Positions 25,350 through 35,494 of a DNA stretch of 64,000 nt are shown piece by piece. Position numbers and translations under genes: made by a program. Under the pieces are notes generated by a model. That model did not search any database, was not told the DNA's origin, and saw nothing but the letters and a program-made list of their open reading frames with translations. The DNA is from Larix kaempferi (lineage: Eukaryota > Streptophyta > Pinopsida > Pinales > Pinaceae): assembly GCA_027924585.1 (NCBI GenBank), contig BSBM01000426.1, positions 1,263,001-1,327,000 of the forward strand, given 5' to 3'. The first letter of the stretch is position 1, and every line of letters starts with the position of its first letter.

Positions 25350-26948
25350 ATCTGAAGAGACATCAGATATGCCAAGCTGCATTCTAAAATTTTCAAACTT
25401 TTCACGGCCCAATGCTTTAGTAAAGATATCTACAATTTGTTCTGAAGTAGGACAATGAGTCAAATGAATAGTTTTAGCCTCAACATGATGTCAAATCAAA
25501 TGATATTTGGTATTGATATGTTTGGTTCGATCATGGAATTTAGGATTCTTGGCCAATTGTATTGCATAAGTATTATCAACAAAGAGGGGCATTGAAGTCT
25601 TATGTTTCTCCTGCAAATCTTCAAGAATTTTTCGAAGCCAAATGATTTCTTTTGTGGCTTGAGCTGCTGCAACGTATTCGGCTTCAGTTGTACAATCAGC
25701 AGGAACTGATTGCTTTCGTGATCTCCAAGTGATAGCTGCTGATCCAAGATTCATCAAATAACCTGAAGTAGATACTCCATGCTCTTTATCTCCATCAAAA
25801 TCTGAATTTGAATAACCAGTAAGATGAAAGTCTGAAACTTTAGAGTATTTGATGCCAAACGACTGAGTACCTTTTAAATATTTTAGCACTCGTTTTGTTG
25901 CGATCCAATGACCTTCACAAGGTTGATGCATAAACCTGGAAAGTATTCCTACAACAAAAGTTATGTCAGGACAAGTAGTAGTAAGATAAATCAAGCTTCC
26001 AACAAGTTGCTTGTACTTTGTTGGATCTTCAAATGCACTACCTTCTTGTGAACTAAGCTTCTGATTATGCTTCATTGGAGTAGAAACACATTTACAATCC
26101 AACATCCTGAATTTACTCAACAGATCTTCAATATACTTCTTCTGAGAAATATAGATATATTTTGGTTTTTGATCTACTTCAATTCCTAAATAATAATGAA
26201 GTAATCCCAAATCCATCATGTCAAAAACCTTTTGCAGCTCCTTTTTAATAAAGAATATATAGTCATCACTATTCCCTGTGATAAGCAAATCATCAACATA
26301 GACAACTAGATATACAATCGATCGCCCAACTTTCTTAACAAATAAAGTTGCATCATCTAGATTGAAATCCTTATAATTCAATTTGAGAAGATGTTCAGTT
26401 AACTTCTCATACCATGCTCGGGGTGCTTGTTTCAAACCATATAAAGATTTCACCAATTTACATACCTTATGTTCTTTTCCTTTAACAGAAAAACCTTTCA
26501 GCTGAAACATATAGACATCTTCTCTTAGATCTCCATTTAAAAGGGAAGTTTTTACTTCCATATGATGTATCTTCCATTCATTTTGAGCTGCAAGAGAAAA
26601 CAAAGTTCTAATAGTGCCCCATTTTGCAGTAGGAGCAAACGTTTTTGTGTAATCAATACCCTCTTTTTGAGCATACCCTTTTGCTACAAGTCTTGCCTTG
26701 TACTTGTCAAGAGAGCCATCAGCCTTATATATAGTTTTATAAACCCACTTAGAGCCAATCGATTTAATTCCAATAGGAGGGTCCACCAACCTCCAAGTCC
26801 CATTTTTAATAAGAGCATCATATTCTTTCTGCATTGCATATTTCCATTCATTACAAGTAGCAGCTTCTTCAAAAGAAGCAGGCTCATTAACAGCAATAGA
26901 AAAATTTAACTCAAATTCATCAAAACTTTTTGGAATTGTCTTTGTTCA
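25347..26948 (-). pseudogene. pol: Copia reverse transcriptase and RNase H
   Basis: Reading right to left, the frame gives the Copia RT domain. It starts with PASFEEAATCNEWKYAM, then YKARLVAKGYAQKEGIDY, the finger motif KTSLLNG (usually DVKTAFLNG, here preceded by E instead of D), LYGLKQAPRAWY and the catalytic YVDDLL. RNase H follows with GYSNSDFDGDKEHGVSTSGY and TTEAEYVAAAQATKEIIWL. The last 48 codons, to the stop at 25,347, are separated by one TGA at 25,491-25,493 where relatives have an arginine (CGA). A second TGA at 26,946-26,948 lies at the N-terminal side, again at an expected CGA. Apart from these two the frame is open for over 500 codons. Confidence 0.95.
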
Positions 26949-27472
26949 TGTTGATCTACGAACTGATTGCTGCAGTGATGGCTGAATAGCTTCTTCAATT
27001 TCTGATGGCTGAATAGTTTCTTCAATTTCTGATTCTGCATTGTTGTCAATTATTTTTTCTTCTACAGAATCATTATTATCAACTAATTTGTCTTCGTTCT
27101 AAGATGTTGAAACATAAGGAAAATTAATTAAAGGGAAATCCACAGACTGATAAAAAATCTGAATCCCCCCTTCAGGATGTGGAAGATCATTATCCCATTC
27201 ATAATAAAATTTCTTGGAAGAGAATTTAAATCCAAATGACTTAGTTGTCGATCAATAGTAGAAACATCTTTGTCAAATTCAAAAAAAACTACATCTCTTG
27301 AAACAATAAATTTCTTGTTATCCTCATCATACAACCTGTAAGCTCTGGAAGTACTAGAATATCCCAAAAAAATACATTTGCGGCTCCTGGCGCCCAATTT
27401 GTTACGTTGTTGTGTAGGAATCAAGGCAAAGCAAGGAGAACCAAAAACTCTAAAATGTTGAATAGCAGGAAG
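26949..27472 (-). pseudogene. pol: Copia integrase C-terminal part and linker
   Basis: The frame encodes LPAIQHFRVFGSPCFALIP and then the conserved FLGYSSTSRAYRLYD and FIVSRDVVFFEF motifs at the end of Copia integrases. It is in frame with the catalytic core at 27,473 except for a TGA replacing an arginine codon. Around 27,165-27,185 a one-base shift moves the reading frame (a peptide like GGIQIFYQSVDFP continues in another phase). A low-complexity acidic linker, now containing stops, follows before the RT. Confidence 0.85.
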
Positions 27473-27890
27473 TCAACTATACCACATTTCATAAGGAGAC
27501 TTATTATTGATGGCAGTAGAAGGACATTTATTACGAATATAGACTGCACAAAGTATTGCTTCTCCCCAAAACATCAACTTGACATTTTGAAAAAACATCA
27601 TAGACCTTACCATATTAAGCAAAGTTCTGTTCATGCGTTCTGCCACACCATTTTGTTGTGGGGAATAAGGAACGGTGGTTTGATGCTTAATACTATTATC
27701 TTGTAAGTACTTTTCAAATTCATTAGATGTGTATTCGCCACCATTATCTGAGTGAAGAGTGCCAATATTAAGTTGAGCTTCATTGGAAATCCATAAATAA
27801 AAATTCTTAAAAGTTGCAAAAACTTGCGATTTCTCTTTCAACAAGTAAACCCAACACATCCTGGTGTAGTCATCAATAAAAGTTAGCAGA
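27473..27890 (-). pseudogene. pol: Copia integrase catalytic core
   Basis: This carries the rve core with the DDE residues in order. They are LLTFIDDYTRMCWVY (first D), GTLHSDNGGEYTSNEF (second D) and PYSPQQNGVAERMNRTLL (E). The element inserts its cDNA with this enzyme. The core is cut from its zinc-binding N-terminal half by the nested insertion whose target site starts at 27,891. Removing that insertion restores the expected ANGNKYLLTF junction. Confidence 0.95.
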
Positions 27891-28816
27891 TATTTTGTAA
27901 TATCCCTCCTTTTATCTTTATCAGAAGTTTAAAAAAAATAAATGTATACTTGTTCTCGTGGGGAGCTCAAGGCCAAGGCCCCACCAGTGGACCCTTGAAA
28001 GTATTGTTATGTTACTTCCTAAATTTGTAAAGTTAAGAGACTAAGGCAGGAAACACCTTTAAAAAAAAAAAAAAAAAACAACAGCTACTGAAACCACTAA
28101 GGGGGATAACGGAATGGTTGGGAGACCATGAATTGATACCGTAGTCTTACGTATCACCTTAAGCATGAAGATAAAGGTTCGTCGCTATTTCTATTCACCA
28201 TAAGTATCTCACTAAGATATTATGGCCTAGTTATTTAGATTCTTATATGTTTAAGCCATAATAGTAGATAAGATAATTAACTTTGGCATGGAATGTCAGA
28301 GAGTTATCTACAAGGTCTGAAGACAAGAAAACAAACCTAAAGAAATTAATCGATAAGGTGCTATATGCAATAGTCACCTTAGTTCCGCGAAGAGGATATC
28401 ATGGTATTTATGCTAAATGCTATGATTGAGAATTATCCTTTTATACATGAAATGACATATATATATATATATATATACCTCATAGTGTGTAGATGCCATA
28501 TTATAAATGAAATAAATTATGATATAGGTATATACACATATAATATATAAAGATGATAAAATAAATTTGAAAGGGGTCATCTATAAAGGTGGGTTTGTCA
28601 TTATGAAGGAACTATAGAATTTATCTCTAAGAAATAAGAATTATGAAGCTATATGGACTATAGAGTATCTTCTTTTCAAAGGAAGAGTGTTGAGATGAAA
28701 TGACTTTAAAATATGAATATATATTCATATTTATTTTTAAGGTATGAATGTTAAATAGAGAGGGTAATTTTTTAATTCCCTTCTACGTAAGCATCTAGGG
28801 GAGAAATCAGCGCTGG

Positions 28817-29110
28817 TTGTCTCCTAGCTTTCATTTCTACCTACGAATCAAGGGAGAAGTCGGCAGTTTGTCGCCTAGTTTATTTTTTGACAAGTGTGTA
28901 TTGTTTCGATTGAAGAGGCCACTTGTCATCACCATGAGAAGACCCGAGGGTGAACCTCAGGGCGAGTTCTCCAACGCGACCATTTTCACTGATTTAAAAA
29001 AAAGAGATCACTCTGGGGAAAAGGGGGGCGAAAGAAACATCACGACTACGGGTGCAGTTGGATCGTTGTTCCGTCGTTTGCATTTGCTACAAGTTGTGGG
29101 GTGGTTTTAA
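28817..29110 (+). other. Exon-like GC-rich open frame inside the nested insertion
   Basis: This 97-codon open frame holds an internal ATG at 28,933 followed by RRPEGEPQGEFSNATIF. It sits in a sharply GC-richer patch, and T-rich intron-like sequence follows (for example 'tttcttttattctttcag' at 29,453-29,470). It could be a captured host first exon or simply the transcribed part of a long LTR. No family recognised. Confidence 0.25.
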
Positions 29111-31409
29111 CAAACCGATCCCAAATGAGGTATTTCTCCCATAACTTATAAGTTCGTATACAGACAAGGTCGGCTTGGCCCTTGCAAATTATAATCGGGT
29201 TACCCAGTTCTCTGGCTTGAATCGTAGTACTTTGGTTTTGATATTTCTATTTTGTTTGTTGGGAAGTCAAATTCATCTAGGATAATGGCGGCTATCTATT
29301 ATGTTATATTTATTTTTAGAGCTGATCGCTGCTAACCACAGTGATGCCTGTCCCTTATTTTGGGTCTTCTGCACTAGATTATTGATCCTGACCCTGGCGA
29401 TCTCATACCTGAAGGGATCGCTGCCCTTTGTCTTGTCCCAGTTTGAATTGTTTTCTTTTATTCTTTCAGAGCGGATCTCTACTATCCGTTAATAATCATG
29501 CTCGGAAGGATCCCGTTTAAAGATCTCGGTGGATTTAATTGTGTATAACCAAAAATTGTATTTATGCCATCTACTGAGTTGTTTTTGTTAGATTTCATCC
29601 TGAGATGGGACAAACATCAATCTGTTATGGATTATCATTCTAGTTGCATGCTTATAATTTTGTAAGTACGTTTTCCTTATAGTCAAATTGTTTTCTCTAG
29701 AATCTACCAAGCTATTTCTCGGATGAGATTTTATCCTGAGTTAGGGAAGGCGTGAATCTGGCCTTGGGTCTTATTCCATTCTTGGTTACATGTTTGTATG
29801 TTGGTATACATTAGATTAAATCGTGCAGAGCTTGGAACGGATCTGCGAAGGTATTTTCGTCATGTTGACTTATAACCCGATATCTTCATATGGTGATAAG
29901 AGATGAAAATCGTAAGGACTATCGTTTTCGGATAGAGACTTGAATATAGGTCTGTGATGACCTTGTTTTATTAACTCTGCAGTTTTATGAAGTTTGACGG
30001 TCTAGAAGCCAGATCGATGTTTGGTTTAGTTTGATGTAAAATCACCTAGATCCCAGTGTGTTGTATTTAGCCTGAATAGAAATTGTCTAGATTCTTGTGT
30101 TTGAATATGGGTGTTTGTTATATATATATATATCTGCTTAGCGTGAATCCAAAGGATCCGCTCGACTGATTACAGAGTATGATCTCTATCGTTCAATTGC
30201 CGAATGAGTCCTGTTATTGTTCACCTTTTTGCATTTCAGATTGTTTATTTTGAATATGAGTTATTCACCTTCTATGTGGTGGAAGGTATAGTTAGAGTAT
30301 GGTTATACTCCTTTGATGTATTTTGGGATGACTTGCACAAACCTAATTCGCCATAATCAGACCTATATCTACATTTTGGGATTACATTACTTTCATACTT
30401 TTATATATGCGATTATGGTAAGGTATGTACATGCTAAATGTATGAAGTTGTGGTTATTATACATTCAAGAGTTCTGTGCTCATTTTTATATTTGTTGAAT
30501 GAATTGGATAAAGGGCGACTCTGTGTAGCTATGACAGAGCTCGACCCTTGAGAGTTATAGATCCTGACATTGATTTTTGTGAAATCGTATCTCTGTTAAA
30601 CATTTGCAACCCCAGATTTAAATTATAGTTGAATATAGTATGGAGGAATCAAGATAAGACGACTTCCATATGGGTGATAGAGTCCAATCCTTAATATTTG
30701 AAATCGTTGTTGAAATCATATGTCAAATAGGAAATGCTGGTAGCAATGGTACTGCATCTTTTGTTATAAATATTTAGAATTATATAGTTTTATAGTACTG
30801 TAGGATTCATAAGTTCAATTTCCTCTACCCCGAAGCGAGGGCGTTCGCTATCATATCTTTATGCTGCCTTAGAGCTTTGTCAATTATTTAATATGCAAAT
30901 GAACGCTATACCAATGTATTGGTTAGATTTAGATCCTTGTTATGGTGCTACGATGTGGTACATTTTTTGTCTATTGTATTATCTACTTCCTGAATAATAC
31001 AGTTCTGTATGAGATCTCTATGGTTAGCATGAATGCCCATGAAAACTCAGTTTCAGTTTGCTGAGAAATCAGGGGTTGCTGGAATCGCATTTCTTGTCTA
31101 GACTTACTGACACCCTGCTGCGATAAATAGAAAAGAGAAGACTTGTTCCAGAAAGGCTTTGAGGAAAGTCGGAATTGTGTAATGCAATGATGACGTTGCT
31201 ATTGTAAACTCTTTCATGAATAATAAAAGATGCACACACCTTTTGTGGACTAGCCCGTGTACGGGTGAACCACGTTATCTTGTTCTCGTTATTTCCATGG
31301 CTTTTATATGCATATGATCCTTTTTGATGGTTGCATGATTTTCTTCTCACAGGTGCTATCTTATAATTTATGATTATAACACATTGGTCAAGTGCACCTT
31401 GACCAGGGG

Positions 31410-31500
31410 TAATTCATGTTAATGTTGTTAAAATGATAATTCATGTTAATGTTGTTAAAATGATAATTCATGTTAATGTTGTTAAAATGATATTTCATGT
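31410..31500. repeat. 27-bp tandem repeat, three full copies
   Basis: The unit 'taattcatgttaatgttg' plus 'ttaaaatga' repeats exactly at 31,410, 31,437 and 31,464, then a decayed partial copy follows. It is located near the right end of the nested insertion. Confidence 0.95.
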
Positions 31501-31757
31501 TGATGTGATGTGACGATCACATTGTTAAGGACAATTCTGAATGCAGTTAACCTTTACACGGTAAGAACTTCATGAGTATGTTTCAAGTTAAAAGATGATG
31601 CGTGATGAGTATGTCAATTTAACTAATCTCCAATTATCAGGGAATGTGTTCAGAATCTTGGTCCTTACAGGAATGAATTGTATTTTGAAGTTTCTTATGC
31701 GAATTTTCTAAAAATCACTACTTTACTAACTCACACAATTGGAGATCTCACATATTT

Positions 31758-32525
31758 ATTACCATTGGCAAATGGAATGGGCATGGGCCCACACAAATCT
31801 GAATGTATAAGTCCTAACAACTTGGAAGCTCTGGAAGTAGACCTATGAAAAGGTTGTTTACAATGCTTGCCTAAAATACAAGCATTACATGGAGACAACT
31901 TTCTTGGAATAGTAGGAAGCCCCTATATACCTTGTTGTTTCATAATGCTGATACTATCATAACTAATATGACCAAAACGAGCATGCCACAATAAGCTGGA
32001 GGATAGAGTATCACTATGCTGAGACAAAAGAGCTGAGTTGGATAAAAAAGATGATGTCCCTTTTAGTTTTAAGAGTTTGTCTTCTTCAACACCAGTCATA
32101 ACAATCACATCATCAGATGTTCTTCGTATCTCAATTATACCATCAAACATATGTATAGAATTCCCTTGCTGCCTAACTTGTATGAGAGACATCAAATTTA
32201 TTTTAAATTGAGGAATATAAAGAACATCATGCAAAATATAATCAGCAAGTCTAGGTAACTTAAGCCGAATAGAACCAATACCAGAGGGCTTCAACTGTGA
32301 CTTATCAGCAAAATAAACTATACCATCAATATGATCACTAAATGTCTCAAAACAATCTCTTCTGAAGGTCATATGACATGTGGCTCCAGTATCTAAAATC
32401 CAAGTATCTTCCCACGAAGCAAAAGAAGTGCTAAAAACTTCATTAATACTAAGATTACAATGTGCAACTATATAGTGAGCAGATTTAGGTGGTTTTCCTC
32501 TGTCTGGAGGTTGTTTCTCTTTCAT
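31758..32525 (-). pseudogene. pol: Copia protease, GAG-pre-integrase and integrase zinc-binding part
   Basis: The retropepsin-type protease is shown by WILDTGATCHMT (catalytic D in DTG) and the following ADKSQLKPSGIGSIRL. Then comes LLWHARFGHISYDSISIM of the GAG-pre-integrase domain. After a TAG at about 31,923 the same frame carries CNACILGKHCKQPFHRS, the H-H-C-C zinc finger of integrase, and LIHSDLCGPMPIPFANGNKY up to the nested insertion. The TAG would abolish Gag-Pol production. Confidence 0.9.
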
Positions 32526-33420
32526 CTCAATAATCTTCTCCCAAGGAGCGCGACAATAACTGGCAGTATGACCAAGTTTTCCACATCTATAGCATTTAAC
32601 AGATTGCCTATCATTCTAAACATATTTTTGTTGTCTGTCATCTTGATGATGACCCCCCCTGCCTCTAAATGTTCTCCTACCACGACCTCTGCTACTATGG
32701 TCAAGTCTAGTAGACTCCCCTCTCGGTTTCTGCTCTTTTTGGGCGAGACACAAAGTCTCAACAATGGAACTAGGAAGAGATTCCTTCTTCCTAAAGGCTT
32801 TCTCTCTTTCAGCAATTTTGGTCTACAAGAATATCAAATGTCATGGCTTTCATCTGTACACTAGCTTGAAGTGATTATAAATAATGAGTATATGTAGGGT
32901 ATAGAGCTTTAATAAATGTAGTAAGTTGAATGTCAAATTTTACACCAGTTGCATCAATATCATGGAAAATAGCTCTAATTTCATAAGCAAGTTTCAATGG
33001 ATCATTATCTTTTAATTCTAAGTTAAATAACTTCATCAATAATTGTATGATTTCAAGCTCAGAATGTGAATCATACAAATCTTTTAGTTTCTTTAATGTT
33101 TCCCAAGCACTTTTGTTAGAAACTAGATGTCTACTTACTTCTTCACTTACAGATGCAATGATCAAGGCATAAGCCTTCTTGTCCTTGCTTTTCCACAATG
33201 CTAACTCTTTGGTATCAGTAGGTGGTACTGGTGGTACTATTTATTCTCCATCTTTCTTATCTTCTAAATTCTCATTTTCAAAAATTCCATCCCACATATC
33301 ATTAAAAATAAGGGTATTTTTAACTTTGCGAAACCATTCCTAATCATTTTCTTTTCCAGACAAAATAACTCCAGCAATTGAAATTAAAGAATGCATTGAA
33401 ATTTACTGTGTAGTAAATTT
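32526..33420 (-). pseudogene. gag: Copia gag (capsid and zinc knuckle)
   Basis: The Copia-type capsid region (UBN2/retrotran_gag family) is visible as WKSKDKKAYALIIASVSEEV, SAWETLKKLKDLYDSHSE and LTTFIKALYPTYTHYL. Upstream, the N-terminal part (DMWDGIFENENLED) is interrupted by a TAG and a TAA. Downstream, a canonical CX2CX4HX4C zinc knuckle (CYRCGKLGHTASYC) lies at about 32,552-32,594 in a different register, so at least one frameshift separates capsid and nucleocapsid. Not translatable as it stands. Confidence 0.85.
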
Positions 33421-33723
33421 TTGAGCAAATTACACTCTGATATATTCTTTTCCTCTCAGTCTATATTCTTTAAAATATTTTTATCTTCTAAAAAGATTTC
33501 CCGAAAGGTTTAATAATTCAATTTAAAAAAACCTTGCACGCAAATATAAATGGCAGCTCTCTTGCTTCTTCTTTTTTTTCTTGAAAAAAAGAAAATAATT
33601 CTTCTAAACAATTACCGGAACAATTTACATGTAGTCTCCTTTCTTGGTGATAGTTCCTTTGTTGACTCCTTCACGGGCTCCTTCTCTCTCACCAAGTATT
33701 TCTCATCAATGCTTTGTTGCCTT

Positions 33724-33735
33724 GCTTTGATACCA
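33724..33735 (-). other. Copia primer-binding site (initiator tRNA-Met)
   Basis: Minus strand TGGTATCAAAGC is one base away from the usual plant TGGTATCAGAGC complement of initiator tRNA-Met. It lies one base inside the 5-prime LTR, as expected for Copia. Confidence 0.95.
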
Positions 33736-33736
33736 C

Positions 33737-33911
33737 TGACACAGGCCATGAAGAACCTCAGCAGAATCAATGTTTTATTACGTAGATGAGTGTTACATAT
33801 AAAGGAAATCAAAACCGTTATCTACAGTTAGATAACAAGATTATTAACTAGAATTTACTAACTAATAACTGAAATATTATTTACAATGTAATCCCGAAGG
33901 ATTATTCAACA
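33737..33911 (-). repeat. Copia 5-prime LTR
   Basis: The 175-bp partner of 25,164-25,338, with the same TG...CA ends. The internal side abuts the primer-binding site and the outer side abuts the 'cagtc' target duplication. At 175 bp it is short for a Copia LTR. Confidence 0.95.
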
Positions 33912-34070
33912 CAGTCATTCAAAATGATTTTTCATTGTCGCAGCTTGAAGAATTTGGAAGTAGTGCAGCCGAGTTTCATCAGTAGACTAACCAACATCAA
34001 AACAATATCCATAAAGGATTGTAATATATATATATATTGGGAAGAAACTTTGCATCAGTTTGTAACGTAA
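33912..34070 (+). pseudogene. LRR-like reading frame, right part (split by Copia)
   Basis: After the duplicated target site 'cagtc' (33,912-33,916) the frame continues with SLKNLEVVQPSFISRLTNIK and TISIKDC, a typical plant LRR pattern (L..L.V....ISRLTN.KT.SI..C). It runs to TAA at 34,068-34,070. That stop overlaps a perfect donor-like GTAAGT (34,067-34,072), so the exon may originally have been spliced there. See 24,991-25,163 for the other half. Confidence 0.5.
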
Positions 34071-34390
34071 GTTATGAGTGCCGAGAATGTAATTTTATTT
34101 CCAACCTATTTCTTTTGAACTAGAACATGTCACTCAAAATTTTATTTTAAAAGACGAAGGCCGACATGGAACTTTCATTTTCCTTCAAGTGCACTTCTAG
34201 TTTTGCATTAATTAAAGATTTCTTATTTTCGAGAAAGTTCCCGAACAATTTTGTAGACAGTTTGTGACACTCTTAATGACAAATATTTAACTGTGATATG
34301 AAAGACTTTTATTAAAACTCCGTACTACAAATTACACTCAAATGTATTAATTAACAACTAATTGCGCCGAGAGGCGCTCTACAGCCCAGT

Positions 34391-34720
34391 ATGAGGGAGA
34401 TCTTGTAACATGTGTCGAGTGTTTGTCGAGTTTGTCGAGTAACAAAATAATACAAATAAACAAAAAAGAATAATACAAAGTAAAAAGTAAATATGAGGGA
34501 GATCTTGTAACGTTTGTCGAGTAACAAAATAATACAAAGTAAACAAAAAAGAATATTACAAAGTAAAAAGTAATAAATATTATGTCGGCCATAAACAAAA
34601 AAGAATAATACAAAGTAAAAAGTAAATATGAGGGATATCGTGTAAGTTTGTCGAGTAAAAAAGATAAGTAAAATAATCAATGGAATAAAATAAAGAAGTA
34701 AGATTTAAAGATAAGATGCA
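34391..34720. repeat. Irregular tandem repeat, about 100-135 bp units
   Basis: Three diverged units start with 'atgagggagatcttgtaac' or a close variant at 34,391, 34,493 and 34,628. They contain 'tttgtcgagtaa' and repeated 'aataatacaaagtaaa'. Long minus-strand open frames here follow from the repeat and are not genes. Confidence 0.75.
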
Positions 34721-34870
34721 TATTGATTTGATTATTTTTTACTTTGTGCAATACCTCTCCTTGAGTGCAATACCTGAGCGGTTTGCACCTAGGGAGATTT
34801 GATCCCTCTCAGCACTTGATAGAGCCTAGGATTTGGATCTAGGCTGGTTAATGGTTACAGTTCATTATAA

Positions 34871-35170
34871 AGTCTCTGTGTTATCAACACGAATGTTGAA
34901 CAACATGAACATTCTTAAGAAATTTTGATAGCATAAGAGTAAGTTAACAACTCATGGACAATATTTCTGCCAACCTTAGTCGTCAATAAATAAGCACAAC
35001 AAAAACCATCACATGAACAAAGTCTCTGTGCTATCGACACTACTGTTGAACAGCATGAACATTCTTAAGAAATTTTGATAGCATAAGAGTAAGTTAACAA
35101 CTCATGCTCAATATTTCGGCGAGCCTTGGTCGTCAATAAATAAGCACAACAAAAACCATCACATATTTAT
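34871..35170. repeat. 150-bp tandem duplication
   Basis: Two head-to-tail copies (34,871-35,020 and 35,021-35,170) begin 'agtctctgtg' and end 'caacaaaaaccatcacat', with about ten differences. They lie just outside the decayed Copia at 35.3 kb. Confidence 0.9.
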
Positions 35171-35338
35171 AGTTTTCCAATGAAACCACCAGCAATTATT
35201 TTGTCAAATATTGTTACTTATTATCTGCCACTACTTAGTATTTACTCCCTACTTCTGCACAACATTGTATTCTCTGTTACAACTCGGCGATCATCACCTA
35301 CTCAATTACAAGACTACAAGAGGTGTATGACACATCGG

Positions 35339-35494
35339 TCCCAACATTTTCCCACTTGTCATATACCTTGCAAGAGTATAAGGGAGAATGCATCAAATTA
35401 TTAACTAACTAATAAGTCCCAACATTTTCCCACTTGTCATATACCTTGCAAGAGTATAAAGGAGAATGCATCAAATTATTAACTAACTAATAAT
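35339..35494. repeat. 78-bp tandem duplication across the Copia 3-prime LTR start
   Basis: Copies at 35,339-35,416 and 35,417-35,494 share 'tcccaacattttcccacttg' through 'tcaaattattaactaactaa' almost exactly. The repeated piece covers the LTR border and polypurine tract of the decayed Copia. Confidence 0.9.

Larger units (their letters stand above)
27896..31752 (+). mobile_element. Nested 3.86-kb insertion in the Copia integrase (possible solo LTR)
   Basis: The insertion splits the integrase frame and is flanked by a 5-bp duplication 'tattt' (27,891-27,895 and 31,753-31,757). It begins TGTAATATCCCTCC and ends GATCTCACA, so it has TG...CA ends. TGTAATATCCC is also the LTR start of the gypsy element near 61.8 kb, read on its strand. 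No gag or pol and no second LTR copy was found inside, which fits a very long solo LTR or a non-autonomous element in plus orientation. It contains an A-run near 28,063, a GC-rich exon-like patch at 28.8-29.1 kb, T-rich sequence, and a 27-bp triple repeat. The class is an inference. The borders are well supported. Confidence 0.8.
25164..33911 (-). mobile_element. Ty1/Copia LTR retrotransposon, complete but inactive
   Basis: Two 175-bp LTRs flank gag, protease, integrase and RT-RNase H on the minus strand. Both borders carry the 5-bp target duplication 'cagtc' (25,159-25,163 and 33,912-33,916). A primer-binding site matching initiator tRNA-Met and a polypurine tract are in place. Excluding the 3.86-kb insertion at 27,896-31,752, the element is about 4.9 kb, normal for Copia. 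The LTRs differ at about 9 of 175 positions by eye, so the insertion is old. Nonsense changes and a frameshift break the polyprotein. It lies in opposite orientation to the LRR-like frame it splits. Confidence 0.95.

Noticed and set aside
31410-31500. CRISPR-like repeat
   Set aside because: Three directly abutting 27-bp copies without spacers in plant DNA. It is an ordinary tandem repeat.
33724-33735. tRNA-Met-like sequence
   Set aside because: It is only the 12-base primer-binding site next to the Copia LTR, with no cloverleaf around it.
25164-33911. Copia as the source of the (TAA)n arms
   Set aside because: Its own borders and target duplication are precise and lie well inside the interior, far from the arms.
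34347-34680. Two membrane-protein-like minus-strand frames (88 and 109 codons)
   Set aside because: The hydrophobic peptides derive from the repeated TTTACTTTGTATTATT-type units and repeat internally. No gene context.
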